Assembly: GCA_027459545.1 (NCBI GenBank) | Contig: DAIDID010000018.1 | Location: 1-8,591 of the forward strand | Direction of reading: 5' to 3' | DNA: 8,591 nucleotides | Source: Candidatus Parcubacteria bacterium | Lineage (GTDB): Bacteria > Patescibacteriota > Minisyncoccia > Phycocordibacterales > Phycocordibacteraceae | Part shown: positions 1 through 6,821 of the stretch, piece by piece | Layout of the letters: every line of letters starts with the position of its first letter | Numbering within the stretch: the first letter of the stretch is position 1 | Program-made: the position numbers and the translations under genes | Notes under the pieces: model-generated | Databases searched by the model: none | What the model was told of the DNA's origin: nothing | What the model saw: the letters and a program-made list of their open reading frames with translations, nothing else

Positions 1-241
1 ATACCGTCACGCATCAAAGACGCTTAAAGCTGGTACTGTACCGCTAGGCATTCAGCGCGGGTTTTTACCACAGTATTTATATTTGGATCGGTCTAAACTG
101 CATAAATGCCAGGACACCGGTTGTGACGTCAGGAGAAGCTGATTACAATATTTTCCGCGAATAGCTTATAGTATCGACGCGGTCAACAAGCTCAGATATG
201 GTACCAAAGATGGATACTTGTTCAAAAACGTCAAAATCAGT

Positions 242-271
242 TCGACAAATGTTATATTTCTTATCGATACT
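242..271 (+). promoter_or_regulatory. Possible promoter of the ASCH-like gene
   Basis: TCGACA at 242-247 resembles a -35 box. An 18-nt spacer separates it from GATACT at 266-271, a fair -10 box. Transcription would then start near 278, giving a leader of about 35 nt that contains the GGGAG ribosome-binding site. Both hexamers deviate from consensus and the region is AT-rich, so this is only a candidate. Confidence 0.22.
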
Positions 272-300
272 CGTACTAATACGTAGAGGATTTGTACATT

Positions 301-305
301 GGGAG
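301..305 (+). promoter_or_regulatory. Ribosome-binding site deciding the ATG at 313
   Basis: GGGAG lies 7 nt before the ATG at 313, a standard spacing. A TTG at 292 opens the same frame, but the purine run before it (AGAGGA, 285-290) ends only 1 nt away, too close to work. The site therefore favours 313. It is one of only two credible Shine-Dalgarno sequences in the window. Confidence 0.5.
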
Positions 306-312
306 AGTAGAG

Positions 313-723
313 ATGCAAGACAAGACTCCGCCTCGAGATGAAATATGGTTTAGGAAAATCTATACTGATCTCGTTCGATCTCAGAAGGTAACTACCATAT
401 TTCGTCCAGGGAAACGTGCAGCGAATGATCACAAAGGTTTTTTCGTCGGAGAAACGTTGCGAATCAGGATTATAGACAAGGTTGGTGCAGATTGGGCTGG
501 TGTTTTCGGTCAAGTCTGTCCAAACTTCGAAATGCGAGTTCGAGTTCTCAGTGTGACGGTCTGCTTGATTCGAGAGCTCACAAAAGAAGATTTTAAGGGA
601 TCTACTCCAGATATCCTTACTACGGAATTTCTAATATATAATTTGGGACTTCTATACAATCTATCTCCAAATGAGCTAAATCAGGAAAGCGTAATTACCA
701 AAACAACCTTCGAGTATCTTTGA
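313..723 (+). CDS. ASCH/PUA-like domain small protein
   Basis: This encodes a 136-residue soluble protein with no signal peptide or membrane segment. The order of elements resembles an ASCH (PUA-fold) domain: an N-terminal helix with aromatic residues, a basic threonine-containing strand VTTIFRPGKR (residues 26-35), a GETLRIRI strand (46-53), a long strand VRVLSVTVCLIREL (76-89), then an acidic stretch with EDFKGSTPD (92-100) and a final helix with a tyrosine. ASCH domains are thought to bind RNA or modified nucleotides, and a few are nucleases or amidohydrolases, so no reaction can be assigned. The ATG at 313 is preferred over an in-frame TTG at 292 because GGGAG sits 7 nt upstream. The stop (TGA) lies 19 nt before the AroE-like gene, and the two may be co-transcribed. 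The family call rests on motif pattern only; it could be another PUA-like family. Confidence 0.6.
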   Translation: MQDKTPPRDEIWFRKIYTDLVRSQKVTTIFRPGKRAANDHKGFFVGETLRIRIIDKVGADWAGVFGQVCPNFEMRVRVLSVTVCLIRELTKEDFKGSTPDILTTEFLIYNLGLLYNLSPNELNQESVITKTTFEYL

Positions 724-742
724 GCATTTCGCTCATACCATC

Positions 743-1759
743 ATGAACAAGGAACTACACATGCTTAGCGAACACTTGAGTTTGGCAAAAAAACCATTAG
801 CGAATCCAGCCTCATTTGAGGAGTTTTCGCAGTATGAGCACTATACTATTACTCCTATTGACCATGATTACCCTGGGAAAACACCAGTGTTGTGGAATAC
901 GTTGTACAAAAAATGCAACATACATGCAGTGATGGCGATGGTTGTGGGAAATCCAGCAGACGTTCATGACATAATTGCCTCGCTTCGGAGGGATCCAAAA
1001 TATATGGGTGGCGGCTCGGGATCGGGCTTTAAAGAATTAGTACTCAACGAGCTCGATGACACTACTCCTTTGGCGAAAGCCATTGGGGCAGTGAATGTAA
1101 TCAAGCGCGAATCAGATGGTCGGCTCATTGGCGACAATACTGACGGCGCTGGCTATGTCGAAAGTTTGGCACAGACAATGAGGAGTCAAGGACGGGAACT
1201 AAAAGGCTCGCGTATATTAATTCTTGGAGCCGGAGGCACTGGTCGCGCTATAGCATTTACGCTTGCGGATCGTGGGGCAAGCCTGGTGATTCTCAATCGA
1301 ACGAAATCTAAGGCAGTGGAACTTTCTCAAAGCGTGAACGCACACTTCGGAAAAATTGCAGCAATTGGTGGGGGTCGGGAACTGATTCCTGAATACTTGC
1401 CGAGCTCTGACGCTCTTGTCTCAGTAATTGACGACGCGACTTCACCACTCGATGAGTATTCCACTCTTGGAACTATGGATTTACCTGTTACTACTGATTC
1501 ACTAGAAAAGAATCGTATTTCTGCTGCTGAGCTATTAAAAACAGCTCGACCATCATTTATCGTTTCAGATATTCGCCTTCGCAGCAGTGAAACACCTATG
1601 CTTCAGCAAGCGCGAGAGATGGGCTTCACTACGCTCGATGGTGTGCCAATGGTGATTAACCAAGGAATCGTTGCGTTTTGGTGGTTGTACGGGGATCATC
1701 TTACGAAACAAGGTGTTACCAAAGAAGATATTGCAAAAATAATACAGGAAATTATATAG
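743..1759 (+). CDS. Shikimate dehydrogenase family protein, divergent substrate pocket
   Basis: This 338-residue homologue of AroE belongs to a family that reduces 3-dehydroshikimate to shikimate with NADPH in the cytoplasm. The cofactor half is classical: glycine-rich loop GAGGTG (residues 162-167) and NRTKSK (185-190), the arginine/lysine motif that selects NADP. Catalytic Lys97, Asn118 (GAVN), Asp134 (DNTDG) and Gln307 near the C-terminus are kept. The shikimate-binding half is not: the usual SxSP near the N-terminus reads GKTP (45-48), and the usual NVTxPxK reads as a Gly/Ser-rich run ending in FK (89-97). An extra segment of about 30 residues precedes the fold, and the length exceeds the usual 270-290. 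The substrate may be quinate or another cyclic polyol rather than shikimate. No other aro gene is in view. The ATG at 761 (preceded by AAGGA) is an alternative start. It probably shares a transcript with the gene upstream, and a strong terminator follows 15 nt after the stop. Confidence 0.85.
   Translation: MNKELHMLSEHLSLAKKPLANPASFEEFSQYEHYTITPIDHDYPGKTPVLWNTLYKKCNIHAVMAMVVGNPADVHDIIASLRRDPKYMGGGSGSGFKELVLNELDDTTPLAKAIGAVNVIKRESDGRLIGDNTDGAGYVESLAQTMRSQGRELKGSRILILGAGGTGRAIAFTLADRGASLVILNRTKSKAVELSQSVNAHFGKIAAIGGGRELIPEYLPSSDALVSVIDDATSPLDEYSTLGTMDLPVTTDSLEKNRISAAELLKTARPSFIVSDIRLRSSETPMLQQAREMGFTTLDGVPMVINQGIVAFWWLYGDHLTKQGVTKEDIAKIIQEII
749..753 (+). promoter_or_regulatory. Possible ribosome-binding site for an internal aroE start
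   Basis: AAGGA sits 7 nt before a second in-frame ATG at 761, whereas the ATG at 743 has no purine-rich sequence in front of it. Translation may therefore begin at 761, giving 332 rather than 338 residues. Nothing in the first six residues (MNKELH) is needed by the fold, so protein evidence does not settle it. Confidence 0.4.
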
Positions 1760-1774
1760 ATATAAACACGGTTT

Positions 1775-1809
1775 AATGGCCGGACACCTTTGGTGTCCGG
1801 CCATTTTTT
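1775..1809 (+). terminator. Strong intrinsic terminator after the aroE homologue
   Basis: A perfect 14-bp stem (5' arm 1775-1788, 3' arm 1792-1805, core GGCCGGACACC pairing with GGTGTCCGGCC) closes a TTT loop at 1789-1791. A run of six T residues (1804-1809) follows, its first two also pairing in the stem. There is no matching A-run on the upstream side, so it acts on + strand transcripts. It separates the first two genes from the rest and is the only clear intrinsic terminator in the window. Confidence 0.93.
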
Positions 1810-1881
1810 AAGAGCCTCAATGAAATATTCTCGCTAGTATCTCGTACTACTAGAGTAGAAATAACTATTTTCGCTCGCAAC

Positions 1882-1887
1882 TATACT
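1882..1887 (+). promoter_or_regulatory. -10-like TATACT next to the methyltransferase start
   Basis: TATACT is one base short of consensus TATAAT, and ends 1 nt before the ATG at 1889. The predicted transcription start (about 1894) would fall inside the gene, so this box is badly placed for the annotated start and may be fortuitous. A promoter is nevertheless expected in 1810-1888, because a strong terminator lies just upstream. No good -35 box and no Shine-Dalgarno sequence were seen. Confidence 0.2.
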
Positions 1888-1888
1888 C

Positions 1889-2776
1889 ATGAAGGCAGAA
1901 CACTATAAAAACGCAGAATATGCGTACTCTAAGGTTTTTTGGGGTGAAGATAAAAACAGACAGTATGAAAATGAAGCAGACCAGCTTCTCCTTCGGAATG
2001 CAATACGAGAAGATACGAAATGGATTGCAGATCTTGGAGGAGGATTCGGACGTCTTATTCCCACACTTAAAAAACGAAGTAAAAACGTCGTAATTGTAGA
2101 TGCCTCTCTTGATCTTTTACGAGAGGCTAAAGCAACGTACGGTGACGATCCATCTGTTCAGTATATTAGAGCAAACGTATATCATTTGCCTTTTAAAGAT
2201 CAGTCACTAGAAAGTGCTGTGTGTATGCGAGTTATGCACCACATAGAAAATCCGGATTTATTTTTCAAAGAATTAAATAGAGTACTACAAAAGAGTCTCT
2301 ACCTAGAGTTTCCTAATAAAAAGCACATTCTCCAGCAGTTTCGGTTTTATTTTTTACAAGACAATACGATAGATATATTTTCTTCACGACCAGAAATGCG
2401 CGACAAGATGTTTTTAAACTACACGCTGCGATTTATGAAGTCTCATATTTTAAAAGAAACGATTTTCTCTATTCAAAAAATATCAGGAGCATCTTTTTTA
2501 AGACATACTCACCTAAAGAAACTTCCTAAGCGAATACTGCTTGCGGGAGAATCTTTTTTGCAGCGCATTTCATTTTTTGCAGAATGGGCACCCAGCATTC
2601 TTCTCACATTGCGAAAAAACGCTGATACGCCTCCGAAAGAATTTTCTGATTTGCATGAAATAGTCGTTTGCCCGATTTGTCGAGGATCACTATTTATAAA
2701 TGAACAGCATATAGCATGTGAAGCTGGGCATACATTTGAAATGGAAGAAGGAATACTGGATCTTTTTATTGAATAG
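1889..2776 (+). CDS. Class I SAM methyltransferase with C-terminal Trm112-like zinc finger
   Basis: This 295-residue cytosolic protein has two recognisable parts. Residues 45-142 form a Methyltransf_11-type Rossmann domain: motif I DLGGGFGR (48-55) for S-adenosylmethionine, the acidic ribose-binding Asp71 after VIV, then YHLPF (98-102) and MHHIENP (116-122) as motif IV/post-IV. A middle basic/aromatic stretch (about 145-245) includes LRHTHLKKLPKRILL and a PSI segment, seen in uncharacterised methyltransferases of this architecture. The C-terminus (258-295) is a Trm112-type finger with Cys261, Cys264, Cys277 and His281 as candidate zinc ligands, ending in the typical GILDL. In archaea and eukaryotes Trm112 is a separate subunit that activates several methyltransferases; here it is fused. 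The substrate is unknown; RNA, protein or a lipid/sugar are all possible. The start is the only Met near the N-terminus and lacks a Shine-Dalgarno sequence. The tas-like gene begins 44 nt downstream. Confidence 0.82.
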   Translation: MKAEHYKNAEYAYSKVFWGEDKNRQYENEADQLLLRNAIREDTKWIADLGGGFGRLIPTLKKRSKNVVIVDASLDLLREAKATYGDDPSVQYIRANVYHLPFKDQSLESAVCMRVMHHIENPDLFFKELNRVLQKSLYLEFPNKKHILQQFRFYFLQDNTIDIFSSRPEMRDKMFLNYTLRFMKSHILKETIFSIQKISGASFLRHTHLKKLPKRILLAGESFLQRISFFAEWAPSILLTLRKNADTPPKEFSDLHEIVVCPICRGSLFINEQHIACEAGHTFEMEEGILDLFIE

Positions 2777-2803
2777 CTACAAGACAAAATGTATAAAGTG
2801 AAA

Positions 2804-2812
2804 TGATATACT
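2804..2812 (+). promoter_or_regulatory. Extended -10 promoter for the tas-like gene
   Basis: TG (2804-2805), one base, then TATACT (2807-2812) makes an extended -10 element, which can work without a good -35 box; none is seen. The ATG at 2821 follows after 8 nt, so transcription would begin at about 2819, practically at the start codon. This implies a leaderless or nearly leaderless mRNA, in keeping with the lack of any Shine-Dalgarno sequence. Confidence 0.5.
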
Positions 2813-2820
2813 AGAAATCT

Positions 2821-3885
2821 ATGCACTATAAAAAAATACCTGGTACTGATATAGAAGTACCAACCATCTGCCTTGGCACCATGACGTGGGGTCAGCAGAA
2901 TTCCGAAGAGCAAGCACATGAGCAGCTTGAGTATGCGGTTGAAGAAAAGGGCTTGAAGTTTATCGATACTGCAGAAATGTACCCTGTGCCACCAACTCCA
3001 GAGCTTCAAGGCACCACGGAGCGATTTATTGGCACATGGCTTAAAAAGCGTGGCAAGCGTGATGATTTAATTATTGCGAGTAAGGTTACACCGTCGGACA
3101 TGATTCGCACTCGTTCAATCGAGCTAAACGCCGACAACACAAAATCAAGACTTGACCGAAAGAGTATTCGTGAAGCAATTGAAGGCTCATTTGAGCGACT
3201 GCATGTAGACTATCTCGATCTCTACCAAGTGCATTTCCCAGAGCGTAAGACAAACTTTTTTGGACCACGAGGATTTACTGAGCTTGATCCGCATGAAGAT
3301 GCTACTTCAATAGAAGAAACACTCGAAGCGATGACTGAACTTCTGAAGGAAGGAAAGGTGCGTGCTATCGGGGTGTCAAACGAGACTCCGTGGGGAATAA
3401 ACGAGTATCTTCGTCTTTCACGAGAAAAAGGACTTGCTCGTATTTCAACAACCCAGAACCAATACGCTCTCACAAACCGCACGTATGAGATAGGACTCTC
3501 TGAAATTGGTTTGCGAGAAAATGTCGGTTTGCTCGCGTACTCTCCACTTGCAATGGGTGTGCTAAGTGGGAAGTATCTCGGCGGCGCGCGCCCGGAGGGC
3601 GCGCGCTTCACTCTCACAAATCGCAATGCGCCTCGGTATAATTCTGAAGCAGTACAGCCCGCAGTATCTGCATATGTCGAAATTGCAAAAAAACATGGTA
3701 TTGATCCTTCAGCAATGGCAATAGCATTTGTAGCATCACGACCATTTGTCACAAGTGCGATTTTCGGCGCGACGACACTTGATCAGCTCAAAACTAATAT
3801 CTCTGCAGGTGAGCTTACTCTCTCTCCTGAAATTCTTGCAGAAATAGAGGGAGTATATAAAGCAATTCCAGACCCCACAGCATAA
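2821..3885 (+). CDS. tas: Tas-like NADP(H)-dependent aldo/keto reductase
   Basis: This 354-residue cytosolic protein is an aldo/keto reductase barrel that reduces carbonyls with NADPH. It aligns over its whole length with my recollection of E. coli Tas (about 346 residues): LGTMTWGQQNSEEQAHEQL near the N-terminus, AEMYPVPPTPE, IIASKV, YLDLYQVHFPER, IGVSNET and a C-terminal GATTLDQLKTNI. The catalytic tetrad is complete: Asp49, Tyr54, Lys88 and His138. The GATTLDQLKTN segment (316-326) is the NADP-phosphate site. The natural substrate of Tas is not firmly known; the E. coli gene was found through a tyrosine-auxotrophy phenotype. The gene starts without a Shine-Dalgarno sequence, just after an extended -10 box. 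One oddity is a perfect 10-bp GC-only hairpin inside codons 255-262, where the residues (GARPEGAR) are those expected for the family but the codons are unlike the rest of the gene. Confidence 0.92.
   Translation: MHYKKIPGTDIEVPTICLGTMTWGQQNSEEQAHEQLEYAVEEKGLKFIDTAEMYPVPPTPELQGTTERFIGTWLKKRGKRDDLIIASKVTPSDMIRTRSIELNADNTKSRLDRKSIREAIEGSFERLHVDYLDLYQVHFPERKTNFFGPRGFTELDPHEDATSIEETLEAMTELLKEGKVRAIGVSNETPWGINEYLRLSREKGLARISTTQNQYALTNRTYEIGLSEIGLRENVGLLAYSPLAMGVLSGKYLGGARPEGARFTLTNRNAPRYNSEAVQPAVSAYVEIAKKHGIDPSAMAIAFVASRPFVTSAIFGATTLDQLKTNISAGELTLSPEILAEIEGVYKAIPDPTA
3584..3606 (+). repeat. Intragenic GC-only hairpin in tas
   Basis: Arms GCGCGCGCCC (3584-3593) and GGGCGCGCGC (3597-3606) pair perfectly over 10 bp around a GGA loop; a G-T pair at 3583/3607 extends it. 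It encodes residues 255-262 of the aldo/keto reductase, using only GC-ending codons in an otherwise AT-leaning gene. No T-run follows, so it is not a typical terminator. It has the same geometry (10-bp stem, 3-nt loop) as two hairpins in the PLD gene, but a different sequence. Confidence 0.85.
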
Positions 3886-3894
3886 CGCTATCTT

Positions 3895-3921
3895 TTGATA
3901 CTGTAGGTAGTAAGGTATTCT
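3895..3921 (+). promoter_or_regulatory. Promoter of the P-type ATPase gene, leaderless type
   Basis: TTGATA (3895-3900) is a good -35 box and TATTCT (3916-3921) a fair -10 box, separated by 15 nt, slightly shorter than usual. Counting the last -10 base as -7 puts +1 exactly at 3928, the A of the ATG. The only purine run nearby, AAGG at 3912-3915, is 12 nt from the start and overlaps the spacer, so a leaderless transcript is the simplest reading. Confidence 0.5.
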
Positions 3922-3927
3922 GTAGAA

Positions 3928-6222
3928 ATGAATGAATCAGAGCTGCGTTTGCAGTATGGCTATAATGAACTGCCTCAAAAGAAGGAAAATCTAGCGCTCT
4001 TATATGTACAGACACTTTGGAATCCGCTCGCGTGGACAATGGAGGTCACCATACTTGTCACCGCACTCAGCGGCAGCTTTTTTGAAAGTATTTTAATTGC
4101 AGTACTTCTTTGTACAAATTCATTGATACATATTTACCAGCGTCACTCAGCAGACGCTGCACTTGCTTTGCTTAGTCGCACTATGCAAATAACCGTGCGA
4201 GCATTTCGCTCCGGTGCATGGATATTACTTCCTGCACGCGAGCTGCTACCAGGAGACCTTATTCGTTTGCGTACGGGTGATGTCATTGCAGCAGATGCCA
4301 TAACCGAAGAAGGAAATGTAAGCGTAGATCTCTCCAGTCTTACTGGGGAGTCGCTCCCTGTTGAAGTCGGAGTCGGAGAGCCTTTGTATTCTGGAGGAAT
4401 TGTCCAGCATGGTGAAGCTACTGCCAAAGTTACTGCAATAGGTATTAGTACAAAATTTGGTAAAACCACCGAGCTTCTTGAAGTTGCGCATCCTCCTACA
4501 CACATGGAGCAAGTGGTTTTCAAAGTAATACGCTATTTATTTCTTGCAAACATGCTTGTGGCATTAGTGGTTGTATTGTTTGGCATACTAGCGCATGTAC
4601 AAACACTGCAGATAGTTACTTTTGTAATCGTCATACTGCTTATGTCGGTACCTGTTGCGTTTCCTACTATGTTTGCGGTGGCGCAAAGCTACGGTGCTCT
4701 ACAGCTAAGTAGAGCAAAGAATGGAAGTGTTTTGGTGCGAAGACTCGCAGCAGTTCAGGAAGCAGCGAGCATGGATGTGCTTTGTAGTGATAAAACGGGT
4801 ACGCTTACTCAAAATACTCTAAGAGTCGCAGAAGTGACAGCCCTTGGTACATATACTCAAGAGCGACTCCTCGCCTTTGCTACTGCAGCAAGTGATGAGT
4901 CAGATGAAGACGCCATAGATCATGCAATTTTTACATATGCCTCAGAAGAAAATGTTCTTCCGCTCGCGCGCACGGATTTTACACCATTTGATTTTACATC
5001 CAAGCGCACAGAAGCAGACGTGTCTTTAGAGGGAGTCACAGCTCATGTCGAAAAAGGTCTGCCAACCGTACTGCTTACCGATACCACTCTACAAAAAACT
5101 GAAGCAGTGCGTGTTGTGGAGTCTATGAGCGCTAAAGGATTACGAGTATTGGCAGTCGTTATAACTCAGGAAAGTGTACGAAAATGTATAGGACTTATTG
5201 GCCTTGCTGATCCTATACGAGAAGATGCGCCACAGCTTATTAGGGAATTAAACTCCTTAGGCGTTCGAGTCATGATGATAACAGGTGATGGACTGCTTAC
5301 TGCAAAAGCAATTGCCGCTCAGCTTGGTCTTGAAGGGGAAGTATTTACCGCAAAAGAGCTTAAAGAAAATCCAGCATTAGCACTTACAGGATCGGTTTGT
5401 GCTGAAGCATTTCCAGAAGATAAATTAACTATCATTGCGGCCTTACAAAAAGAAGGGCACATTGTAGGAATGACTGGCGACGGAGTAAATGACGCCCCAG
5501 CCCTTCAGCAAGCAGAAGTTGGAATTGCTGTAGAATGCGCTGCAGAAGTTGCAAAACAATCAGCAAGTCTCATTCTTACAAACCCCGGGCTTGAAGGTGT
5601 ACGTGATGCCGTGCTCGTGAGTCGAAGTGTGTATATGCGGATTCATACGTGGGTTGTAAATAAAGTCGTGAAATCAATTGAGATACTCTTTGTCAGTGCA
5701 ATTATATTTTTCATAACACGTATGTACATACTATCGCCGCTCTTTGGAGTGCTTATTCTTTTTGCCAATGATTTTGTTGCTATAGCAATCGCTACCGACA
5801 CTGCAAAACCAATGAAAACGCCAGCAACATGGAATGTCAAAGCACTTAGCGTAGGAGCTTTGCTCGTGGCAGTAGTGCCCATCATACTTTTGCTTGGAGT
5901 ATATGGAATTGCTCAGTACTTAGGGTATTCGGTCGACACTTCGCGAACCATCGTGTTTACCATGCTTATTTATTTTTCAGTCACAACACTCCTTGCAGTG
6001 CGAACTCACGAGCATAGCTGGAAGGTTGCTTTGAGTAAAACGCTTAGTATTTCATTGCTTTTCTCGCTTGTATTTGCATCGATTCTTTCAGGATTTGGTT
6101 TATTTATAACTCCGATGCCACTATCTTTCTTTATATTGCTTATAGGTAGCGCAGTGCTTAATTTCTTTGGTATAGATGCTATAAAGCGAATACCCTGGAT
6201 TACGAGGAAGTTGTACGTGTAG
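3928..6222 (+). CDS. Type IIIA P-type ATPase, probable proton-efflux pump
   Basis: This 764-residue membrane enzyme probably pumps H+ out of the cell at the cost of ATP. In order: a short N-terminal region with YGYNELP (10-16); M1-M2 (about 28-71); the actuator loop TGES (139-142); M3-M4 (about 201-252) with PVAFP (242-246); the phosphorylation motif CSDKTGTLT with Asp288; a nucleotide-binding KGLP (376-379, usually KGAP); DPIRED (428-433); TGD (452-454); the hinge TGDGVNDAPAL (516-526); and six C-terminal helices to about 748. VRRLAAVQEAASMDVLCSDKT is typical of the proton-ATPase branch, as are Asn64 in M2 and Asp615 in M6, equivalents of plant AHA2 Asn106 and Asp684. There is no soluble C-terminal autoinhibitory domain, and it is shorter than fungal and plant pumps. 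It lacks the CPC metal motif. The DUF2127 gene follows after 35 nt. A different cation is possible but less likely. Confidence 0.9.
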   Translation: MNESELRLQYGYNELPQKKENLALLYVQTLWNPLAWTMEVTILVTALSGSFFESILIAVLLCTNSLIHIYQRHSADAALALLSRTMQITVRAFRSGAWILLPARELLPGDLIRLRTGDVIAADAITEEGNVSVDLSSLTGESLPVEVGVGEPLYSGGIVQHGEATAKVTAIGISTKFGKTTELLEVAHPPTHMEQVVFKVIRYLFLANMLVALVVVLFGILAHVQTLQIVTFVIVILLMSVPVAFPTMFAVAQSYGALQLSRAKNGSVLVRRLAAVQEAASMDVLCSDKTGTLTQNTLRVAEVTALGTYTQERLLAFATAASDESDEDAIDHAIFTYASEENVLPLARTDFTPFDFTSKRTEADVSLEGVTAHVEKGLPTVLLTDTTLQKTEAVRVVESMSAKGLRVLAVVITQESVRKCIGLIGLADPIREDAPQLIRELNSLGVRVMMITGDGLLTAKAIAAQLGLEGEVFTAKELKENPALALTGSVCAEAFPEDKLTIIAALQKEGHIVGMTGDGVNDAPALQQAEVGIAVECAAEVAKQSASLILTNPGLEGVRDAVLVSRSVYMRIHTWVVNKVVKSIEILFVSAIIFFITRMYILSPLFGVLILFANDFVAIAIATDTAKPMKTPATWNVKALSVGALLVAVVPIILLLGVYGIAQYLGYSVDTSRTIVFTMLIYFSVTTLLAVRTHEHSWKVALSKTLSISLLFSLVFASILSGFGLFITPMPLSFFILLIGSAVLNFFGIDAIKRIPWITRKLYV

Positions 6223-6245
6223 TACACTATTTTCGGAATACAGCG

Positions 6246-6251
6246 TACTAT
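6246..6251 (+). promoter_or_regulatory. -10-like box 6 nt before the DUF2127 start
   Basis: TACTAT (6246-6251) fits the TANNNT form of a -10 box and ends exactly 6 nt before the ATG at 6258, the same spacing as at the ATPase gene. A leaderless transcript would start at or beside the ATG. No -35 box and no Shine-Dalgarno sequence were found, and read-through from the ATPase gene is equally possible. Confidence 0.33.
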
Positions 6252-6257
6252 GTATCG

Positions 6258-6734
6258 ATGCAAGATAAAAATGAGAAGACTATTTATGAGCTTTTTAAAC
6301 TCAGTATCTGGATTAAAATTCTAGGTTCTCTTGGTGAAATGGTAGGAGGTTTTGCGAGCGCGTTCATCCCAAGCGCCTTTGTGCTACACGCAGCGCTGTA
6401 TTTTTCTCAAGGTACCACTGATGACGCTGATGATTTTATTGCACATGAGCTCATACGAGTTGCGCACTCTTTTAGTACGAGCAATCATCTCTTGATTGGA
6501 GTGTATTTCTTTATGCGAGGTTTGGTGCAGTTACTTCTTGCTATTGCACTACTCCGAAATAAAATTTGGGCGTATCCGTTACTCCTTTTAGTGCTCTTTT
6601 TCTTAGTTGTTACACAAATATATGCGATATATTTTTCGCACTCAATTATCACTGTCGGTATCACAATAATAGATATTGTGACGATCTATCTAGTGGGACA
6701 TGAGTACGCTATTGTACGAAAGATACGCAAATAA
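6258..6734 (+). CDS. DUF2127 family integral membrane protein
   Basis: This 158-residue protein has four likely membrane helices (about 17-45, 77-99, 104-126 and 129-147), a basic tail (RKIRK) and an acidic extramembrane segment around 52-64. The pattern fits DUF2127: an N-terminal FKLSIWIK with a following GEMVGG, then RGLVQLLLAIALLRNKIWAYP (87-107), QIYAIYFSHS (120-129) and a last helix with TIIDI ending in GHEY. The family's function is unknown; it carries no catalytic motif I can see. The usual HGxxK before the LLR helix reads MRGLVQ here, so the conserved histidine and lysine are replaced. Its gene starts 35 nt after the proton-pump gene, so it may be a partner or modulator of the pump, but this is inference from position alone. 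Confidence 0.75.
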   Translation: MQDKNEKTIYELFKLSIWIKILGSLGEMVGGFASAFIPSAFVLHAALYFSQGTTDDADDFIAHELIRVAHSFSTSNHLLIGVYFFMRGLVQLLLAIALLRNKIWAYPLLLLVLFFLVVTQIYAIYFSHSIITVGITIIDIVTIYLVGHEYAIVRKIRK

Positions 6735-6783
6735 GCCCGTATTGCTTGTGCAGTATTAAAATTCATAAAGCTTTTAAGATACG

Positions 6784-6815
6784 TTGATTTTTCTTAGAAA
6801 CAATCATGCTTAGAT
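6784..6815 (+). promoter_or_regulatory. Possible promoter of the PLD gene
   Basis: TG (6807-6808), one base, then TTAGAT (6810-6815) resembles an extended -10 box and ends 6 nt before the ATG at 6822. TTGATT at 6784-6789 could be a -35 box, but the 20-nt spacer is too long for a standard promoter. The 87-nt gap after the DUF2127 gene makes a separate promoter plausible. No Shine-Dalgarno sequence is present. Confidence 0.33.
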
Positions 6816-6821
6816 AGCAAC

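Larger units (their letters stand above)
1..312. other. Left-edge region without a secure gene
   Basis: No convincing gene is seen here. One frame is open from the window edge: read from base 2, it runs 46 codons to a TGA at 140-142 and could be the C-terminus of a gene starting to the left. Its residues match no family I recognise, and an open run this short is easily due to chance. The other two forward frames stop at once and the reverse frames close early. Bases 143-285 look intergenic and probably hold the promoter of the gene at 313. There is an 8-bp palindrome TGACGTCA at 124-131, with no sign of function. No tRNA-like T-arm or terminator was found. Confidence 0.45.

Noticed and set aside
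2..142. Open frame of 46 codons touching the left edge, possible C-terminus of an upstream gene
   Set aside because: A stop-free run of this length arises by chance fairly often, no family motif is recognisable, and no start or ribosome site can be assessed.
721..735. Hairpin TGAGC-ATTTC-GCTCA overlapping the stop of the ASCH-like gene
   Set aside because: The stem is only 5 bp, with a 5-nt loop and no T-run, too weak to be called a terminator or attenuator.
270..1849. Shared 9-mer CTCGTACTA upstream of two genes (270-278 and 1841-1849) as a common operator
   Set aside because: A 9-nt match is expected many times by chance in 8.6 kb; the flanks do not agree.
1847..1858. Inverted repeat CTACT-AG-AGTAG upstream of the methyltransferase as a regulator site
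   Set aside because: A short palindrome in AT-rich DNA with no second copy in the window and no regulator gene nearby.
2509..3009. Minus-strand open frame of 166 codons across the methyltransferase/tas junction
   Set aside because: It overlaps two well-supported genes on the other strand, shows no family similarity, and its residues are typical of an antisense shadow.
3584..3606. The tas hairpin as an intrinsic terminator or a small inserted element
   Set aside because: There is no T-run after it, and the encoded residues match the normal Tas sequence, so neither premature termination nor a peptide insertion is supported.
3222..3752. Minus-strand open frame of 176 codons inside tas
   Set aside because: Fully antisense to a strongly conserved gene; its length follows from the codon pattern of the true frame.
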